Assembly: GCF_014640335.1 (NCBI RefSeq)
Contig: NZ_BMGT01000002.1
Location: forward strand, 1,054,001-1,118,000
Reading direction: 5' to 3'
Length of the DNA stretch: 64,000 nucleotides
Origin: Edaphobacter dinghuensis
GTDB lineage: Bacteria > Acidobacteriota > Terriglobia > Terriglobales > Acidobacteriaceae
Part shown: one piece after another, positions 16,788 through 28,189 of the stretch
Layout of the letters: each line of letters begins with the position of its first letter
How positions within the stretch are numbered: position 1 is the first letter of the stretch
Program-made: the position numbers and the translations under genes
The notes under the pieces: model-generated
Databases searched by the model: none
The model's input: only the letters and a program-made list of their open reading frames with translations
What the model was told of the DNA's origin: nothing

Positions 16788-17636
16788 CTAAACTACGCCG
16801 ATTACGCTCATCATCCGGCCAGTAAACCCGTGTTCGTCACGATGCGAGAAGTACTTTCTCTCTCCATCGGAGCGCGCACAGGCCGTACACTCGCCGAGCA
16901 CCGTGATCTTCTCCGCCGGAACTCCGGCATCGAGCAATTGTCGCCGGTTCGCCTGCCAAAGGTCGAGATGCATCTGGTCGCCCACTGTGGAGAACAGAGC
17001 ATCCGCATAGTTGAACTGCGACCCGAACTCCGTACGCACCTCTTCGCCCACGGCATAACAGCAAGCGCCAATCGAAGGACCGACAGCGGCCACTAAATCC
17101 TCAGGGCGCGATCCGTACTCCTTTTGCATAGTTGCGATACCCTTCTCCACGATCCGCGCCACTGTGCCCCTCCAGCCCGCGTGAATCGCAGCCACGACAC
17201 GCTTGTTTACATCTGCGATCAGTACCGGGACGCAATCCGCTGTCTGTACGCCAAGCATGAGTCCGGGCAGGTCCGTTACTGCGCCGTCACCTTCGAGTAC
17301 GGCTTTTCCGTCAGCGGTCTGGAGTTTTCCTTCCGAGGCACCATCATTTTTCCGGATTGGCAGAATCAGTGCCGAGTGAATTTGCCTGAATGTGACCGTC
17401 TGAAGGTCGCGGCCCTCAGGCTCATTTCCTTGTGCCGCCTGATAAAAGAGCCGCCGATTCTCCGCGACCAGCGCCGGATCGTCATCCTTTGTCCATCCCA
17501 GATTTAGCGAATTACTCCCGTAAACCGTTGAAACGCCACCCTGTCGGGTGCTGAACCCGTGCCGCAGCCACTTATAAGAGCTCCACGATGCCACTTGCTC
17601 GATGCCAACTGTAAGCCCTTTATTTACAATGCTCAT
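16788..17636 (-). CDS. pgeF: PgeF/YfiH family peptidoglycan editing factor (laccase-domain protein)
   Basis: A protein of about 282 residues with the Cu-oxidase-4/YfiH fold. Family marks are LRHGFSTRQGGVS near the N-terminus, QTADCVPVLIAD and AAIHAGWRGTVARI in the middle, and GPSIGACCYAVGEEV. The His and Cys residues of HAGWRG and GACCY form the metal site. Relatives act as purine nucleoside phosphorylases/adenosine deaminases, and in E. coli PgeF removes wrong residues from UDP-MurNAc peptides. I chose ATG 17636 (MSIVNKG); an upstream start at 17687 would add 17 residues unlike the family. It is divergent from aroDE. Confidence 0.88.
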   Translation of the reverse strand: MSIVNKGLTVGIEQVASWSSYKWLRHGFSTRQGGVSTVYGSNSLNLGWTKDDDPALVAENRRLFYQAAQGNEPEGRDLQTVTFRQIHSALILPIRKNDGASEGKLQTADGKAVLEGDGAVTDLPGLMLGVQTADCVPVLIADVNKRVVAAIHAGWRGTVARIVEKGIATMQKEYGSRPEDLVAAVGPSIGACCYAVGEEVRTEFGSQFNYADALFSTVGDQMHLDLWQANRRQLLDAGVPAEKITVLGECTACARSDGERKYFSHRDEHGFTGRMMSVIGVV

Positions 17637-17715
17637 AGACCTAACTTTTTCCCGTCTCCAACGTCCAAGTTCCCAGCCAGCAGGCAAAGATAACCCCTTG
17701 CTTTTTCAACAAAAG

Positions 17716-17744
17716 TTGCATCCTGCCCCATCGCACTGTAATAT
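17716..17744 (+). promoter_or_regulatory. Sigma70-type promoter of aroDE
   Basis: TTGCAT at 17716-17721 and TAATAT at 17739-17744 are separated by 17 bases. The start codon at 17760 lies 15 bases after the -10 box, so the transcript leader would be only about 9 bases long. Confidence 0.7.
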
Positions 17745-17759
17745 ACCGCGATTGTAGAC

Positions 17760-19358
17760 ATGAGAGTGAATGTGCCCACAGTAGCCCCCCAATTTCTCCG
17801 CTCCCGTATCGGCAAAGTCTGCGTAGCCATCACTGGCACCACACCCGCCGAGATGCTTGAAAAAGCCACCGCCGTCGTCAAAGACACTCCCTTCATCGAG
17901 TTTCGTCTCGATTATCTCGAAAAACCGCTCGCCGCACTGCCGAAGTTCAAGCACTTCTTCACCGAAAACACCGCCGCCACAGGCATTGCGACCTGTCGAC
18001 GCTCAGCGAACGGTGGAAAATTTACCGGTACCCTCGCTGCCGAGCTTGAAATTCTTATCAAAGCAGCCAGCAGCGGTTTCCATATCGTCGATCTCGAGCT
18101 TGAATCGGCAGAATCGCTGAAAAAGGCCGACTATCAAAAGCTGCGCGACACTGGCGTCGCTGTCATCGTCAGCTATCACGACTTCTCAGCCACGAAGGAT
18201 CTTGAGGGCATCTATCAGCGCATCCAGCCCTTCCATCCTGACTTTTACAAGATTGTCCCAACCGCCAAAGCCCTTACCGACAATGTGACTCTGATGCGCT
18301 TTATCGAGCATATGGAGGACCACTCGAACATCATCGGTATCTGCATGGGCGATGCGGGAATTATCTCGCGCGTGCTCGGCGTTCGCGCGGGTAGCGCCTT
18401 TACGTTTGCCGCCGCCACGACCGGCGAAGAGACCGGCCCCGGCCAGATCGCCGCTCGCACGCTGATCGATACCTACCGCATTGAGCAGGTCGATGCAGCC
18501 ACCAAGGTTTACGGTGTTGCGGGCAATCCGATTCGCAGCTCACTCTCCCCTGCCATGATGAATGCGGCCTTTCGCCGCGAGACGGTGAATGCTGTCTATC
18601 TTGCGCTTCAGACACATAAGCTGGCTGACCTGCTCAAGCTGGTCAATGAGATCCCAATTCAAGGGCTCAGCGTGACCATGCCACTAAAGCAGGAGATTAT
18701 GGCGCATCTCGAAAAGACCGATCCGCTTTCAACCAAGATCGGTGCCTGCAATACCGTGTTGCGGGCGCAGGATGGCAAGCTCTACGGATTCAATACCGAT
18801 GTTGCCGGTATCGTTGGCCCGCTCGAAAAGCGGTTGTCGTTGCGCGGCACGAAGGTTCTGGTTCTGGGTGCAGGCGGAGCCGCACGAGCTGCGGTGTTCG
18901 GGGTTCGGGATAAGGGAGCCGATGTGTTCATCCTGAACCGTACACCGGAGACAGCGCAGAAGCTGGCACGCCAGTCGGGATCGAAGACGATCAAGAAAGA
19001 TGCGCTGGCTAAGACCTCTTTCGATGTGATCATCAATGCGACGCCACTCGGCATGGCCGGGCAAAAAGGGACGCAGATGCTGGAGGCGAAGGACCTGAAT
19101 GCGAAGCTGGTCTTCGATTTGGTCTACAACCCGATTGAGACTCCGCTGATCCGGCTGGCCCGGCAGCAGAGCATTCCGATCATTACCGGCGTCGAGATGT
19201 TTGTGCAGCAGGGAGCAAGGCAGTTCGAGATCTGGACGGGAAAACCTGCGCCGGAGGAAGAGATGCTCCGCGTCGTCATCCATGCGCTGCGACAGCAGGC
19301 TGAGGCTGCTCCCGAGGCTCCCGAGCCAGCGGCAAAGCCCAAGGCCAAGAGGAAATAG
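17760..19358 (+). CDS. aroDE: Bifunctional 3-dehydroquinate dehydratase/shikimate dehydrogenase
   Basis: A 532-residue fusion catalysing two consecutive shikimate pathway steps. Residues about 18-235 are a type I dehydroquinase with FIEFRLDYLEK, His140 in SYHDFSATKD and the Schiff-base Lys164 in DFYKIV. Residues about 248-515 are an AroE domain with VYGVAGNPIRSSLSP, Lys310 in SVTMPLKQ, GACNTVL and the NADP loop GAGGAARAAV. The C-terminal 20 residues are an Ala/Pro/Lys tail. The same order is found in plants and Chlamydia. It has its own promoter and terminator and seems monocistronic. Confidence 0.95.
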   Translation: MRVNVPTVAPQFLRSRIGKVCVAITGTTPAEMLEKATAVVKDTPFIEFRLDYLEKPLAALPKFKHFFTENTAATGIATCRRSANGGKFTGTLAAELEILIKAASSGFHIVDLELESAESLKKADYQKLRDTGVAVIVSYHDFSATKDLEGIYQRIQPFHPDFYKIVPTAKALTDNVTLMRFIEHMEDHSNIIGICMGDAGIISRVLGVRAGSAFTFAAATTGEETGPGQIAARTLIDTYRIEQVDAATKVYGVAGNPIRSSLSPAMMNAAFRRETVNAVYLALQTHKLADLLKLVNEIPIQGLSVTMPLKQEIMAHLEKTDPLSTKIGACNTVLRAQDGKLYGFNTDVAGIVGPLEKRLSLRGTKVLVLGAGGAARAAVFGVRDKGADVFILNRTPETAQKLARQSGSKTIKKDALAKTSFDVIINATPLGMAGQKGTQMLEAKDLNAKLVFDLVYNPIETPLIRLARQQSIPIITGVEMFVQQGARQFEIWTGKPAPEEEMLRVVIHALRQQAEAAPEAPEPAAKPKAKRK

Positions 19359-19383
19359 TTCTAAAGCCTGGTTGTTTGAAAAG

Positions 19384-19416
19384 AAAAAAGCCACCTCAAA
19401 CGAGGTGGCTTTTTTG
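19384..19416. terminator. Bidirectional terminator between aroDE and atpC
   Basis: A perfect stem AGCCACCTC/GAGGTGGCT with loop AAAC is flanked by A-runs before and T-runs after. It serves aroDE on the plus strand and the ATP synthase operon on the minus strand. Confidence 0.92.
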
Positions 19417-19434
19417 ATTAGGTTGAAAAGTGGA

Positions 19435-19869
19435 TTAGTGGCTCTTGCCTTCGGCTGAGGCCAGCTTCTCCTCTGCCTTACGAGTGACGGCGTTGGCTTC
19501 GTCGTATTTGTCGCCTTCGTCGCCTGCGGCCTGCCAGAGTTTTTCGCCCTCCTGAAGCTCCTGCAATGCTTCATTGCGGTCGATCTCGTTGGGATGAAGA
19601 GCTGTCTCAGCCAGAATCGTCACACGCTCCGGCAGAACCTCGACAAAGCCCCAGGCCACGAAGAACTTCTGGTCGCCAGAGGTGCCTCCGTGAAGACGAA
19701 CCTCGCCAGCGCCAAGTTCGGCGAGCAAGGGAGCGGCTCCGTAGAGCGCCTCCAGGTAGCCGGACATCGAGGGAAGCTCCACTGCATTCGCCGTTGCGTC
19801 GAGCAGGACGCGGTCCGGCGTTACCAGCCTGACCGTCAACAATCCCGAGTTGGTGTTTGTGTCTGCCAT
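19435..19869 (-). CDS. atpC: ATP synthase epsilon subunit
   Basis: A 144-residue F1 central-stalk subunit. The N-terminal beta-sandwich is evident in LTVRLVTPDRVLLDATANAV and MPSMSGYLEALYGAAPLLAELGAG-like blocks, and the C-terminal two-helix arm begins at about residue 90 (ALHPNEIDRNEALQELQEGE). It couples rotation to catalysis and inhibits hydrolysis. It is the last gene of the operon, 2 bases after atpD, before a strong terminator. Confidence 0.92.
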   Translation of the reverse strand: MADTNTNSGLLTVRLVTPDRVLLDATANAVELPSMSGYLEALYGAAPLLAELGAGEVRLHGGTSGDQKFFVAWGFVEVLPERVTILAETALHPNEIDRNEALQELQEGEKLWQAAGDEGDKYDEANAVTRKAEEKLASAEGKSH

Positions 19870-19871
19870 GG

Positions 19872-21344
<1,473 letters not shown>

Positions 21345-22436
21345 TTACAGAGCGGCTGCGCCACTCACAATCTCAATAATTTCCTTGGTAATTGCCGCCT
21401 GACGCACACGGTTCATCGTGAGCGAGAGGGCGTCGATCATATCGCCTGCGTTGCTGGTTGCCGAATCCATCGCCGTCATGCGGGCGGCATGCTCTGCCGC
21501 AACCGACTCCAGCAGCGCATGGAAGATCTGCGTGGTGACGTAGCGCGGCATCAGGTGACGGAACAGACGCTCCGGCTCCTGATCGAAGATGTAGTCCACC
21601 TCGGCGGTGCCGAACTTCTTTGCCTCGGCATCGAGCGCCGACTCGCCTTGGTCGGTGATGGTGATGCCCGAGGTGCGTGCCGCATGGGCAGCGGCATCGC
21701 GCTGCTCTTCGCTCATGACCTCGGCCACGGTGATCTCGTGCGAACCGAGCTTGCGGATGGGCAACAGCTTTTCGACGACGACGCGCTGCGAGATGACCGA
21801 CTTGAACTCGTTATAGACGACGTAGACCGAGTCAATCTCCGAGCGCGTGTAGCGATCGATGATGGAGTGGGCCATGTCCGAGACTTCGTCGATCTCGATC
21901 TTGAGCAGCATCGTGGGATGCTCTGCGGCGATTTCGATAGGAGCGGCGCGATGACGAATCACCTCGAAGTGAGTGGCGAGATCGTTGTCGTAGTGCTCTT
22001 CCTTCTTCTCGTAGTTCGCTGCCGGATAGCGCTTGCGGAACATATCGCGCGCCTTGCGTCCGATGGGCTCGACGTCGATGGTCTGGCCCTCGGCGCGGCG
22101 AGAGTCGATGAAGCCCTGCGCTGCCTTGACGATGTTGGAGTTGAAGGCACCGGCGAAGCCCTTGTCTCCGGCGACGACAACGACGAGAACGTTCTTCTCT
22201 TCACGCTCGACCAGGAGCGGATGAATTACATTGCCGGTCTGCGCATTGTAGAGATCGGTGCGTCGCACCAGCGACTCCAGAACGTTCGACAGCATCTGCG
22301 CATAGGGCCGCGCCAGCATGGCACGCTCTTGCGCACGGCGCAGCTTGGCCGCCGACACCATCTTCATGGCCTTGGTGATCTGCCGCGTGTTCTTCACACT
22401 GCGGATGCGACGCCGTAAATCGAGAACGTTTGCCAT
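21345..22436 (-). CDS. atpG: ATP synthase gamma subunit (long form)
   Basis: The rotor stalk subunit of F1. The N-terminal coiled-coil helix LRRRIRSVKNTRQITKAMKM and the C-terminal helix MIDALSLTMNRVRQAAITKE are strongly conserved and form the shaft inside the alpha-beta ring. At 363 residues it is longer than the usual 285-300. The extra length lies in the Rossmann-like middle, around residues 140-185 (acidic-basic stretch NYEKKEEHYDNDLATHF) and around 225-265. It starts 2 bases after the atpA stop. Confidence 0.95.
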   Translation of the reverse strand: MANVLDLRRRIRSVKNTRQITKAMKMVSAAKLRRAQERAMLARPYAQMLSNVLESLVRRTDLYNAQTGNVIHPLLVEREEKNVLVVVVAGDKGFAGAFNSNIVKAAQGFIDSRRAEGQTIDVEPIGRKARDMFRKRYPAANYEKKEEHYDNDLATHFEVIRHRAAPIEIAAEHPTMLLKIEIDEVSDMAHSIIDRYTRSEIDSVYVVYNEFKSVISQRVVVEKLLPIRKLGSHEITVAEVMSEEQRDAAAHAARTSGITITDQGESALDAEAKKFGTAEVDYIFDQEPERLFRHLMPRYVTTQIFHALLESVAAEHAARMTAMDSATSNAGDMIDALSLTMNRVRQAAITKEIIEIVSGAAAL

Positions 22437-22438
22437 GG

Positions 22439-23995
<1,557 letters not shown>

Positions 23996-24044
23996 CTACT
24001 CGATTCGTTTCAATCTCAAAATTTTGGTGTGATGCGGGAGAAAC

Positions 24045-24584
24045 TCAGGCGTTTACCAGCTTTTGCTTCAGCTGCTGGAACTGGCCCCGGAGCGAGCCGT
24101 CGTAGACCGTCGATCCGATGCGCACCACAGCCCCGCCCAGCAATGTAGCATCCTGACGGTACGATGCGCGAACGCGCCCTCCCGCCACCTTGGCAACCTG
24201 CGCCTCAAGTTGAGCGCGATCCTCGTCATTCAGAGGATGCGCGCTGGTGATCTCGGCTTCCGCAAGGCCCAACTGCTCATCGGCGATCTCGTGATACTCG
24301 ACGAGAATCTCATCCAGCTCGTCGAGACGCTGGTGATCCACAATGACCGCAATAAAGTTGCGAACCTGCGGAATCATGCCGATGCGGCCGGCGATAGCGT
24401 CGAGAACCTTCAACTTCTGCTCGCCGGGAATGGAGGGGTTGATCAGGACCTCGCGCAACTCATGGCTTCCAGCCAGAGTGTCGCTGAAGTCGTGCAACTG
24501 CTGCTGAACGGCGTTGGTGTCGAGACGGTTGGATGCGGCTACCGAAGCGAATGCGTGGGCGTAGCGAAGGGTGAGCGCAGACAT
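24045..24584 (-). CDS. atpH: ATP synthase delta subunit
   Basis: A 179-residue peripheral stalk protein (OSCP type). The N-terminal helical domain begins LRYAHAFASVAASNRLD, and the C-terminal part has the conserved ITSAHPLNDEDRAQLEAQ and IGSTVYDGSLRGQFQQLKQ. It links the b subunits to the top of F1. Its ATG overlaps the atpF stop by one base (TAATG). Confidence 0.94.
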   Translation of the reverse strand: MSALTLRYAHAFASVAASNRLDTNAVQQQLHDFSDTLAGSHELREVLINPSIPGEQKLKVLDAIAGRIGMIPQVRNFIAVIVDHQRLDELDEILVEYHEIADEQLGLAEAEITSAHPLNDEDRAQLEAQVAKVAGGRVRASYRQDATLLGGAVVRIGSTVYDGSLRGQFQQLKQKLVNA

Positions 24585-25327
24585 TAGTTTTCGCCGCCCT
24601 TCGTCGTATCGCTGGAGAGGCGACGGGCAAAGTCCTGCACCAGCAGACGGTCGGTCTCGGCCGTAACTACCAGCTTGCGGGCTGCCTGCTCAATAGCCAG
24701 ATCGGCAGCGTATTGCTGAAGCTGCTTGCGAGCCTGAACTGTAGCGGCAGCGATCTCCTGCTCCGCCGACTTGAGAATCTTTTGCTTCTCGTCTTCAACG
24801 GCAGCCTTGATACGCTGCTCGTCGAGCGCAGCATCTTTTTCCGCCTGGGCGCGCATGGCAGCAATCTGCTCGTCGAGCTTGCCAAGGCGGCTCTCGACGC
24901 TGTTCAGGCGGGCACTGGCCTCTTCCGTCGCAGCGCGGGCATCGACAAGGTGCTTCTGAATGGCAGAGCTGCGATCGCGGAAGGTCTTGGGCAGCGTCTT
25001 GAGCAGAAACCAGCCGACCAGAATGGCGAGGACGATAAAGTTGAGGACGGTAAAGGCAGTCGCTGCCTGCTCCGCATTCATGCCCAGCTTTGCGCCAAGA
25101 GCGCGCACCGCGGCAGAGTGGCGGTACTCGTCATTCTCGTCCTTCTCCTGCTGGTTCTTCTCAGGAGACTGGGCCTCGGGGGTGCTCATGCGGCCGCTAT
25201 CCGACTCGACAGCTACGTTGGCCTGCTGCTGAGCAACGACATGGCAAACAGGAGCGAAGAGAAACGCCGCCAGAAGAAAGGCAGGAAAGAACTTTTTCAT
25301 TGCGGAGAATTTCTTAGAAAATCTCAC
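24584..25327 (-). CDS. atpF: ATP synthase F0 b subunit with N-terminal signal-like extension
   Basis: A 247-residue b-type stator subunit. Residues about 10-32 look like a signal peptide (MKKFFPAFLLAAFLFAPVC), followed by about 60 polar residues. The usual membrane helix is near residues 87-107 (AFTVLNFIVLAILVGWFLL), and a long Ala/Lys/Glu/Gln-rich coiled coil runs to the end. The start is a GTG at 25327, overlapping the upstream b-type gene as GTGA, with AGAGG seven bases before it; an ATG at 25300 is the alternative. The signal-like leader makes it about 80 residues longer than standard b subunits. Confidence 0.88.
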   Translation of the reverse strand: MRFSKKFSAMKKFFPAFLLAAFLFAPVCHVVAQQQANVAVESDSGRMSTPEAQSPEKNQQEKDENDEYRHSAAVRALGAKLGMNAEQAATAFTVLNFIVLAILVGWFLLKTLPKTFRDRSSAIQKHLVDARAATEEASARLNSVESRLGKLDEQIAAMRAQAEKDAALDEQRIKAAVEDEKQKILKSAEQEIAAATVQARKQLQQYAADLAIEQAARKLVVTAETDRLLVQDFARRLSSDTTKGGEN

Positions 25328-25794
25328 CGGGTTACCTCTTCCGGCTGCGTCACACCGACGGGCAGCATTGCGGCAAGGATGCGGGAGCTGAGCTCGGCGC
25401 TCGTCGTGTCGATCTGCGTCCGGGCAGTAGCCGCGCTCTGCTCGATCTCCTGCTTGGCTGCAAGGATACGCTGCTGGGTGGCCTGTCGAACCTGTTCAAT
25501 GGCGGCCTCGCGCTCCGCATTCCACTGCTTCAGCTTCTGATCGCGAGCCTGGAAGATCTCGGCCTTCGCCTTGCGCAGCTTGTCCTCATAGACAGTGGTC
25601 TCGGCCTCGGCAGCGGCGATGGCGCCTCGTGCCTGCTCCACCGCGCCTGTGGTGCGCTTGCGACGCTCAGCAAGAAGACGGTCCAGCGGACGACGCACCA
25701 GCAGGCCATAGGAGATGACCAGCAGGATAAAAAGAATCATGGTCGGCACAGAGCCGAGCACAAGTCCACCGAGTTGATTGAGTATTTCTTCCAT
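25324..25794 (-). CDS. atpF: ATP synthase F0 b-type subunit (b or b')
   Basis: A 156-residue protein with one N-terminal membrane helix (residues about 8-30, LGGLVLGSVPTMILFILLVI) followed by RRPLDRLLAERR and a continuous charged coiled coil, the layout of b subunits. It is the first gene of the operon and is translationally coupled to the second b-type gene. Two different b genes in tandem predict a heterodimeric b/b' stator, as in cyanobacteria and many alphaproteobacteria. The a and c subunit genes are not in the window. Confidence 0.88.
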   Translation of the reverse strand: MEEILNQLGGLVLGSVPTMILFILLVISYGLLVRRPLDRLLAERRKRTTGAVEQARGAIAAAEAETTVYEDKLRKAKAEIFQARDQKLKQWNAEREAAIEQVRQATQQRILAAKQEIEQSAATARTQIDTTSAELSSRILAAMLPVGVTQPEEVTR

Positions 25795-25887
25795 TGAATA
25801 GGGGTCGCAGCAGCCGTTCAGAAAGTTCGTTCGCAGCCGAGTTCACACACTTATCTTGTTCAACCTACGTCGAGTGTGTGGCTTAAC

Positions 25888-25918
25888 TTGCTAGATGCGA
25901 TACATCTAGTTCTAGCAA
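25888..25918. repeat. Nested inverted repeat upstream of the atp operon
   Basis: TTGCTAGA (25888-25895) is complementary to TCTAGCAA (25911-25918). Alternatively CTAGATG (25891-25897) pairs with CATCTAG (25903-25909) around loop CGATA. The two pairings are mutually exclusive. It could be an operator or an RNA structure. Confidence 0.6.
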
Positions 25919-26082
25919 AGCGTTTACAACAGTGTCAAACTAAACGCGCACAATCGATTTGCTTCGGTAACCGCACAAGCTGCAAGGGCTATCGGCCTCT
26001 TTTTCGCCAAAAATCTTTCTTTGACTTTTGTGGGGAAGGGGCTAAACTGGAAGATACCACCCGGACCCTATATTCTGGGTCA

Positions 26083-26134
26083 CATAGGTCGCGTGATTGG
26101 GACACCACCTCCGCTCCCGTTCAGGCGACCTATG
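26083..26134. repeat. 10-bp perfect inverted repeat after hflX
   Basis: CATAGGTCGC (26083-26092) is the exact reverse complement of GCGACCTATG (26125-26134), with 32 bases between. It starts 5 bases after the hflX stop on the minus strand. No T-run follows, so it is not a standard terminator. Confidence 0.6.
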
Positions 26135-26138
26135 CTAG

Positions 26139-27599
26139 TTAAGAGCGCTCCCGAAATCTGCTGAACCGATTGAGCAGCGATGCCGGGCCGCGTGCCGTGA
26201 CGTAAACCAGGTTCCCTTCGAACTGCTTCTTCTCAAGAACAGCCCCAGCCTCCAACGCAGCCAGGATGGCTCCTTCCGATTGCGGCAGGCGGAATTTCAC
26301 TCGAATCAGAGGATCGACGACCAGTGCTTCGTCGATGGCCGCCAGCAGCTCGTCAAGCCCCATTTTTTTCAATCCTGAGACGGCAAGGCCGCCGGTCAGA
26401 TGGCTGCGCTGCTCATTGGGCAAAAGGTCAACCTTATTCAACACCTCGATGACCGGTTTTCTGGTGACATCAAGCTCGCCCAGCACCTTTTCCACCTGCG
26501 CCTTTTGCTCGTCCATCATGAGGCTGGAGGCGTCACGGACATGCAGCAGAATCTCGGCACGCTCGACCTCTTCGAGCGTGGCGCGGAAGCTGGTCACCAG
26601 CGTGTGCGGCAGGTTGCGGATAAAACCTACCGTGTCCGATAGCAGGATCTTGCGCCGCGACGGAAGCTGCAACTGGCGCAGCTTGGGGTCGAGCGTAGCG
26701 AACATGCGCGACGATTCCAGTACGCCTGCCTCGGTCAGTGCGTTGAAGAGTGTGCTCTTTCCCGCGTTCGTATAGCCGACCAGCGCCACGACAGGCACCG
26801 GCACCGCCTCCCTGCGCTGGCGCTGCTGGCGGCGAATCCGGCGCACCGATTCGAGCTGCTCCTTTACGTGGTCTATACGCAGATTGATCTTGCGGCGGTC
26901 GGTCTCGAGCTGGGTCTCGCCCGGACCTCGGGTGCCGATGCCGCCGCCAAGCTGCGACATGGCCTTGCCTCGGCCAGCGAGCCGGGGAAGTTGATACTCC
27001 AACTGCGCCAGTTCCACCTGCAACTGGCCTTCGCGGGTGCGGGCATGGCGCGCAAAGATGTCGAGGATCAATTGCGTCCGGTCGATGACGCGACAGGGGA
27101 GCTTGGCTTCGAGATTGCGTAGCTGCGACGGCGTCAGATCGTGGTCGAAGAGCACAAGATCGGCGCCTGTCGAGGCAATAACGCCCTCGATCTCCTCCAA
27201 CTTGCCCTGTCCTACGAGCGTGGCCGGATCGGGCCGCGGACGACGCTGCACCAATGTCGAAGCCACCTCAGCCCCGGCGCTTCGGGCAAGCTCTTCAAAC
27301 TCTGCCAGGGAGGCGTCAAAGTCGAGATCGACAGCGCGCGCCAAAGGCTCTGTCGCGGCGGCGGTTTGATCGTGTCCAGACTCTGCCGAAACGGCTGCTG
27401 CCTTGCGGGCGAGCTGTGCCGCAGAGGTGAGCTTGCGCCACTCGCCGGTAAACTCCACTGCGACCAATACAGCCCGCTCGGCGTTCTGCCCCCAGCCCTG
27501 CGAGCTGCGCGCAGCAGCCATCGCAGCCTCCTGCGCGGCAACGAGACTACGCCGCGCAGGCCGGGCTGCGACCGCATTCTGACTACTGGTTTTGATCAA
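26139..27599 (-). CDS. hflX: HflX, ribosome-splitting GTPase
   Basis: A 486-residue Obg-HflX GTPase that binds 50S/70S ribosomes and rescues stalled ribosomes under stress. The N-terminal domain has [17 protein letters not shown] and [20 protein letters not shown], then the signature [19 protein letters not shown]. The G domain has [15 protein letters not shown] (G1), [10 protein letters not shown] (G3) and NKVDLL (G4). The first in-frame start is a TTG overlapping the hfq stop as TTGA; an ATG 26 codons inside is the alternative, leaving an Ala-rich N-terminus. The hfq-hflX order is the same as in E. coli. Confidence 0.95.
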   Translation of the reverse strand: MIKTSSQNAVAARPARRSLVAAQEAAMAAARSSQGWGQNAERAVLVAVEFTGEWRKLTSAAQLARKAAAVSAESGHDQTAAATEPLARAVDLDFDASLAEFEELARSAGAEVASTLVQRRPRPDPATLVGQGKLEEIEGVIASTGADLVLFDHDLTPSQLRNLEAKLPCRVIDRTQLILDIFARHARTREGQLQVELAQLEYQLPRLAGRGKAMSQLGGGIGTRGPGETQLETDRRKINLRIDHVKEQLESVRRIRRQQRQRREAVPVPVVALVGYTNAGKSTLFNALTEAGVLESSRMFATLDPKLRQLQLPSRRKILLSDTVGFIRNLPHTLVTSFRATLEEVERAEILLHVRDASSLMMDEQKAQVEKVLGELDVTRKPVIEVLNKVDLLPNEQRSHLTGGLAVSGLKKMGLDELLAAIDEALVVDPLIRVKFRLPQSEGAILAALEAGAVLEKKQFEGNLVYVTARGPASLLNRFSRFRERS

Positions 27600-27931
27600 C
27601 GACTAACGGCACCCTGGGTTCCGGTCGCTTCAGACGATGGTGCACTGGCGACCGGTGACGGATGAGGTATCGACGCCCGCACATCGGACTTATTGTCCGA
27701 GCGCAGTTCGAGATGAGCGCCTGCACGGCCACTTACCACCGTAGAAATGGCGTGTTTGAAGATGAGCTGTTCCTGGCTGTTGTTTTCCAACAACACCGAG
27801 TATTTATCGAACGACCGTATCTTGCCGGTCAGCTTGACACCGCTTACCAGATAGATCGTAATGGGGCTCTTATCTTTCCGAACCGTGTTGAGAAAAGTGT
27901 CCTGAATGTTCTGTGCCGGCTTTGAGTCCAT
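27596..27931 (-). CDS. hfq: Hfq RNA chaperone
   Basis: A 111-residue Sm-like protein that pairs small RNAs with mRNAs. The Sm1 motif is in [26 protein letters not shown] and the Sm2 motif in [12 protein letters not shown], near residue 60, with the typical KHAIST variant of the proximal RNA-binding loop. The core ends near residue 70. An additional 40-residue Ser/Pro/Ala-rich tail is probably disordered, as in other long Hfq proteins. It is coupled to hflX downstream and divergent from the DegT-family gene. Confidence 0.95.
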   Translation of the reverse strand: MDSKPAQNIQDTFLNTVRKDKSPITIYLVSGVKLTGKIRSFDKYSVLLENNSQEQLIFKHAISTVVSGRAGAHLELRSDNKSDVRASIPHPSPVASAPSSEATGTQGAVSR

Positions 27932-28083
27932 GAGGCCGATCTCCTTTAGCTTGAGCTAAATTTGTGTTCCCGTAAAAATTCCGCCATACCGCATTTACTT
28001 CAGCAATAAACCCCAACCTTCGTAGCAGCCGGGACTGAAGCCAAGATTGTGAAACCATACGACCATCTACCGCATTTTTCAAG

Positions 28084-28124
28084 CGGCACGGCCTAGTGTT
28101 CTGTGGACACACTAGGCCGTGCCG
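28084..28124. repeat. 16-bp perfect inverted repeat upstream of the DegT gene
   Basis: Bases 28084-28099 (CGGCACGGCCTAGTGT) are the exact reverse complement of 28109-28124, around a 9-base loop TCTGTGGAC. It lies in the 258-base divergent spacer between hfq and the aminotransferase gene. No T-run follows on either strand. It may be a cruciform, an operator or a small repeat element. Confidence 0.85.
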
Positions 28125-28189
28125 AGTCTATTAGACGCAGCGGAGGGGAAAATGGACGCCTCACCCTTGCACACTTTCTGCGATATACC

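Larger units (their letters stand above)
25795..26138. other. 344-base gene-free region upstream of the ATP synthase operon
   Basis: No coding sequence is supported. It must contain the atp operon promoter on the minus strand, but no convincing -35/-10 pair was picked out. Two inverted repeats are present (separate entries). No atpB or atpE-like reading frame is here. Confidence 0.6.

Noticed and set aside
25795-26138. Search for atpB or atpE in the spacer before the atp operon
   Set aside because: No hydrophobic reading frame of suitable length exists there.
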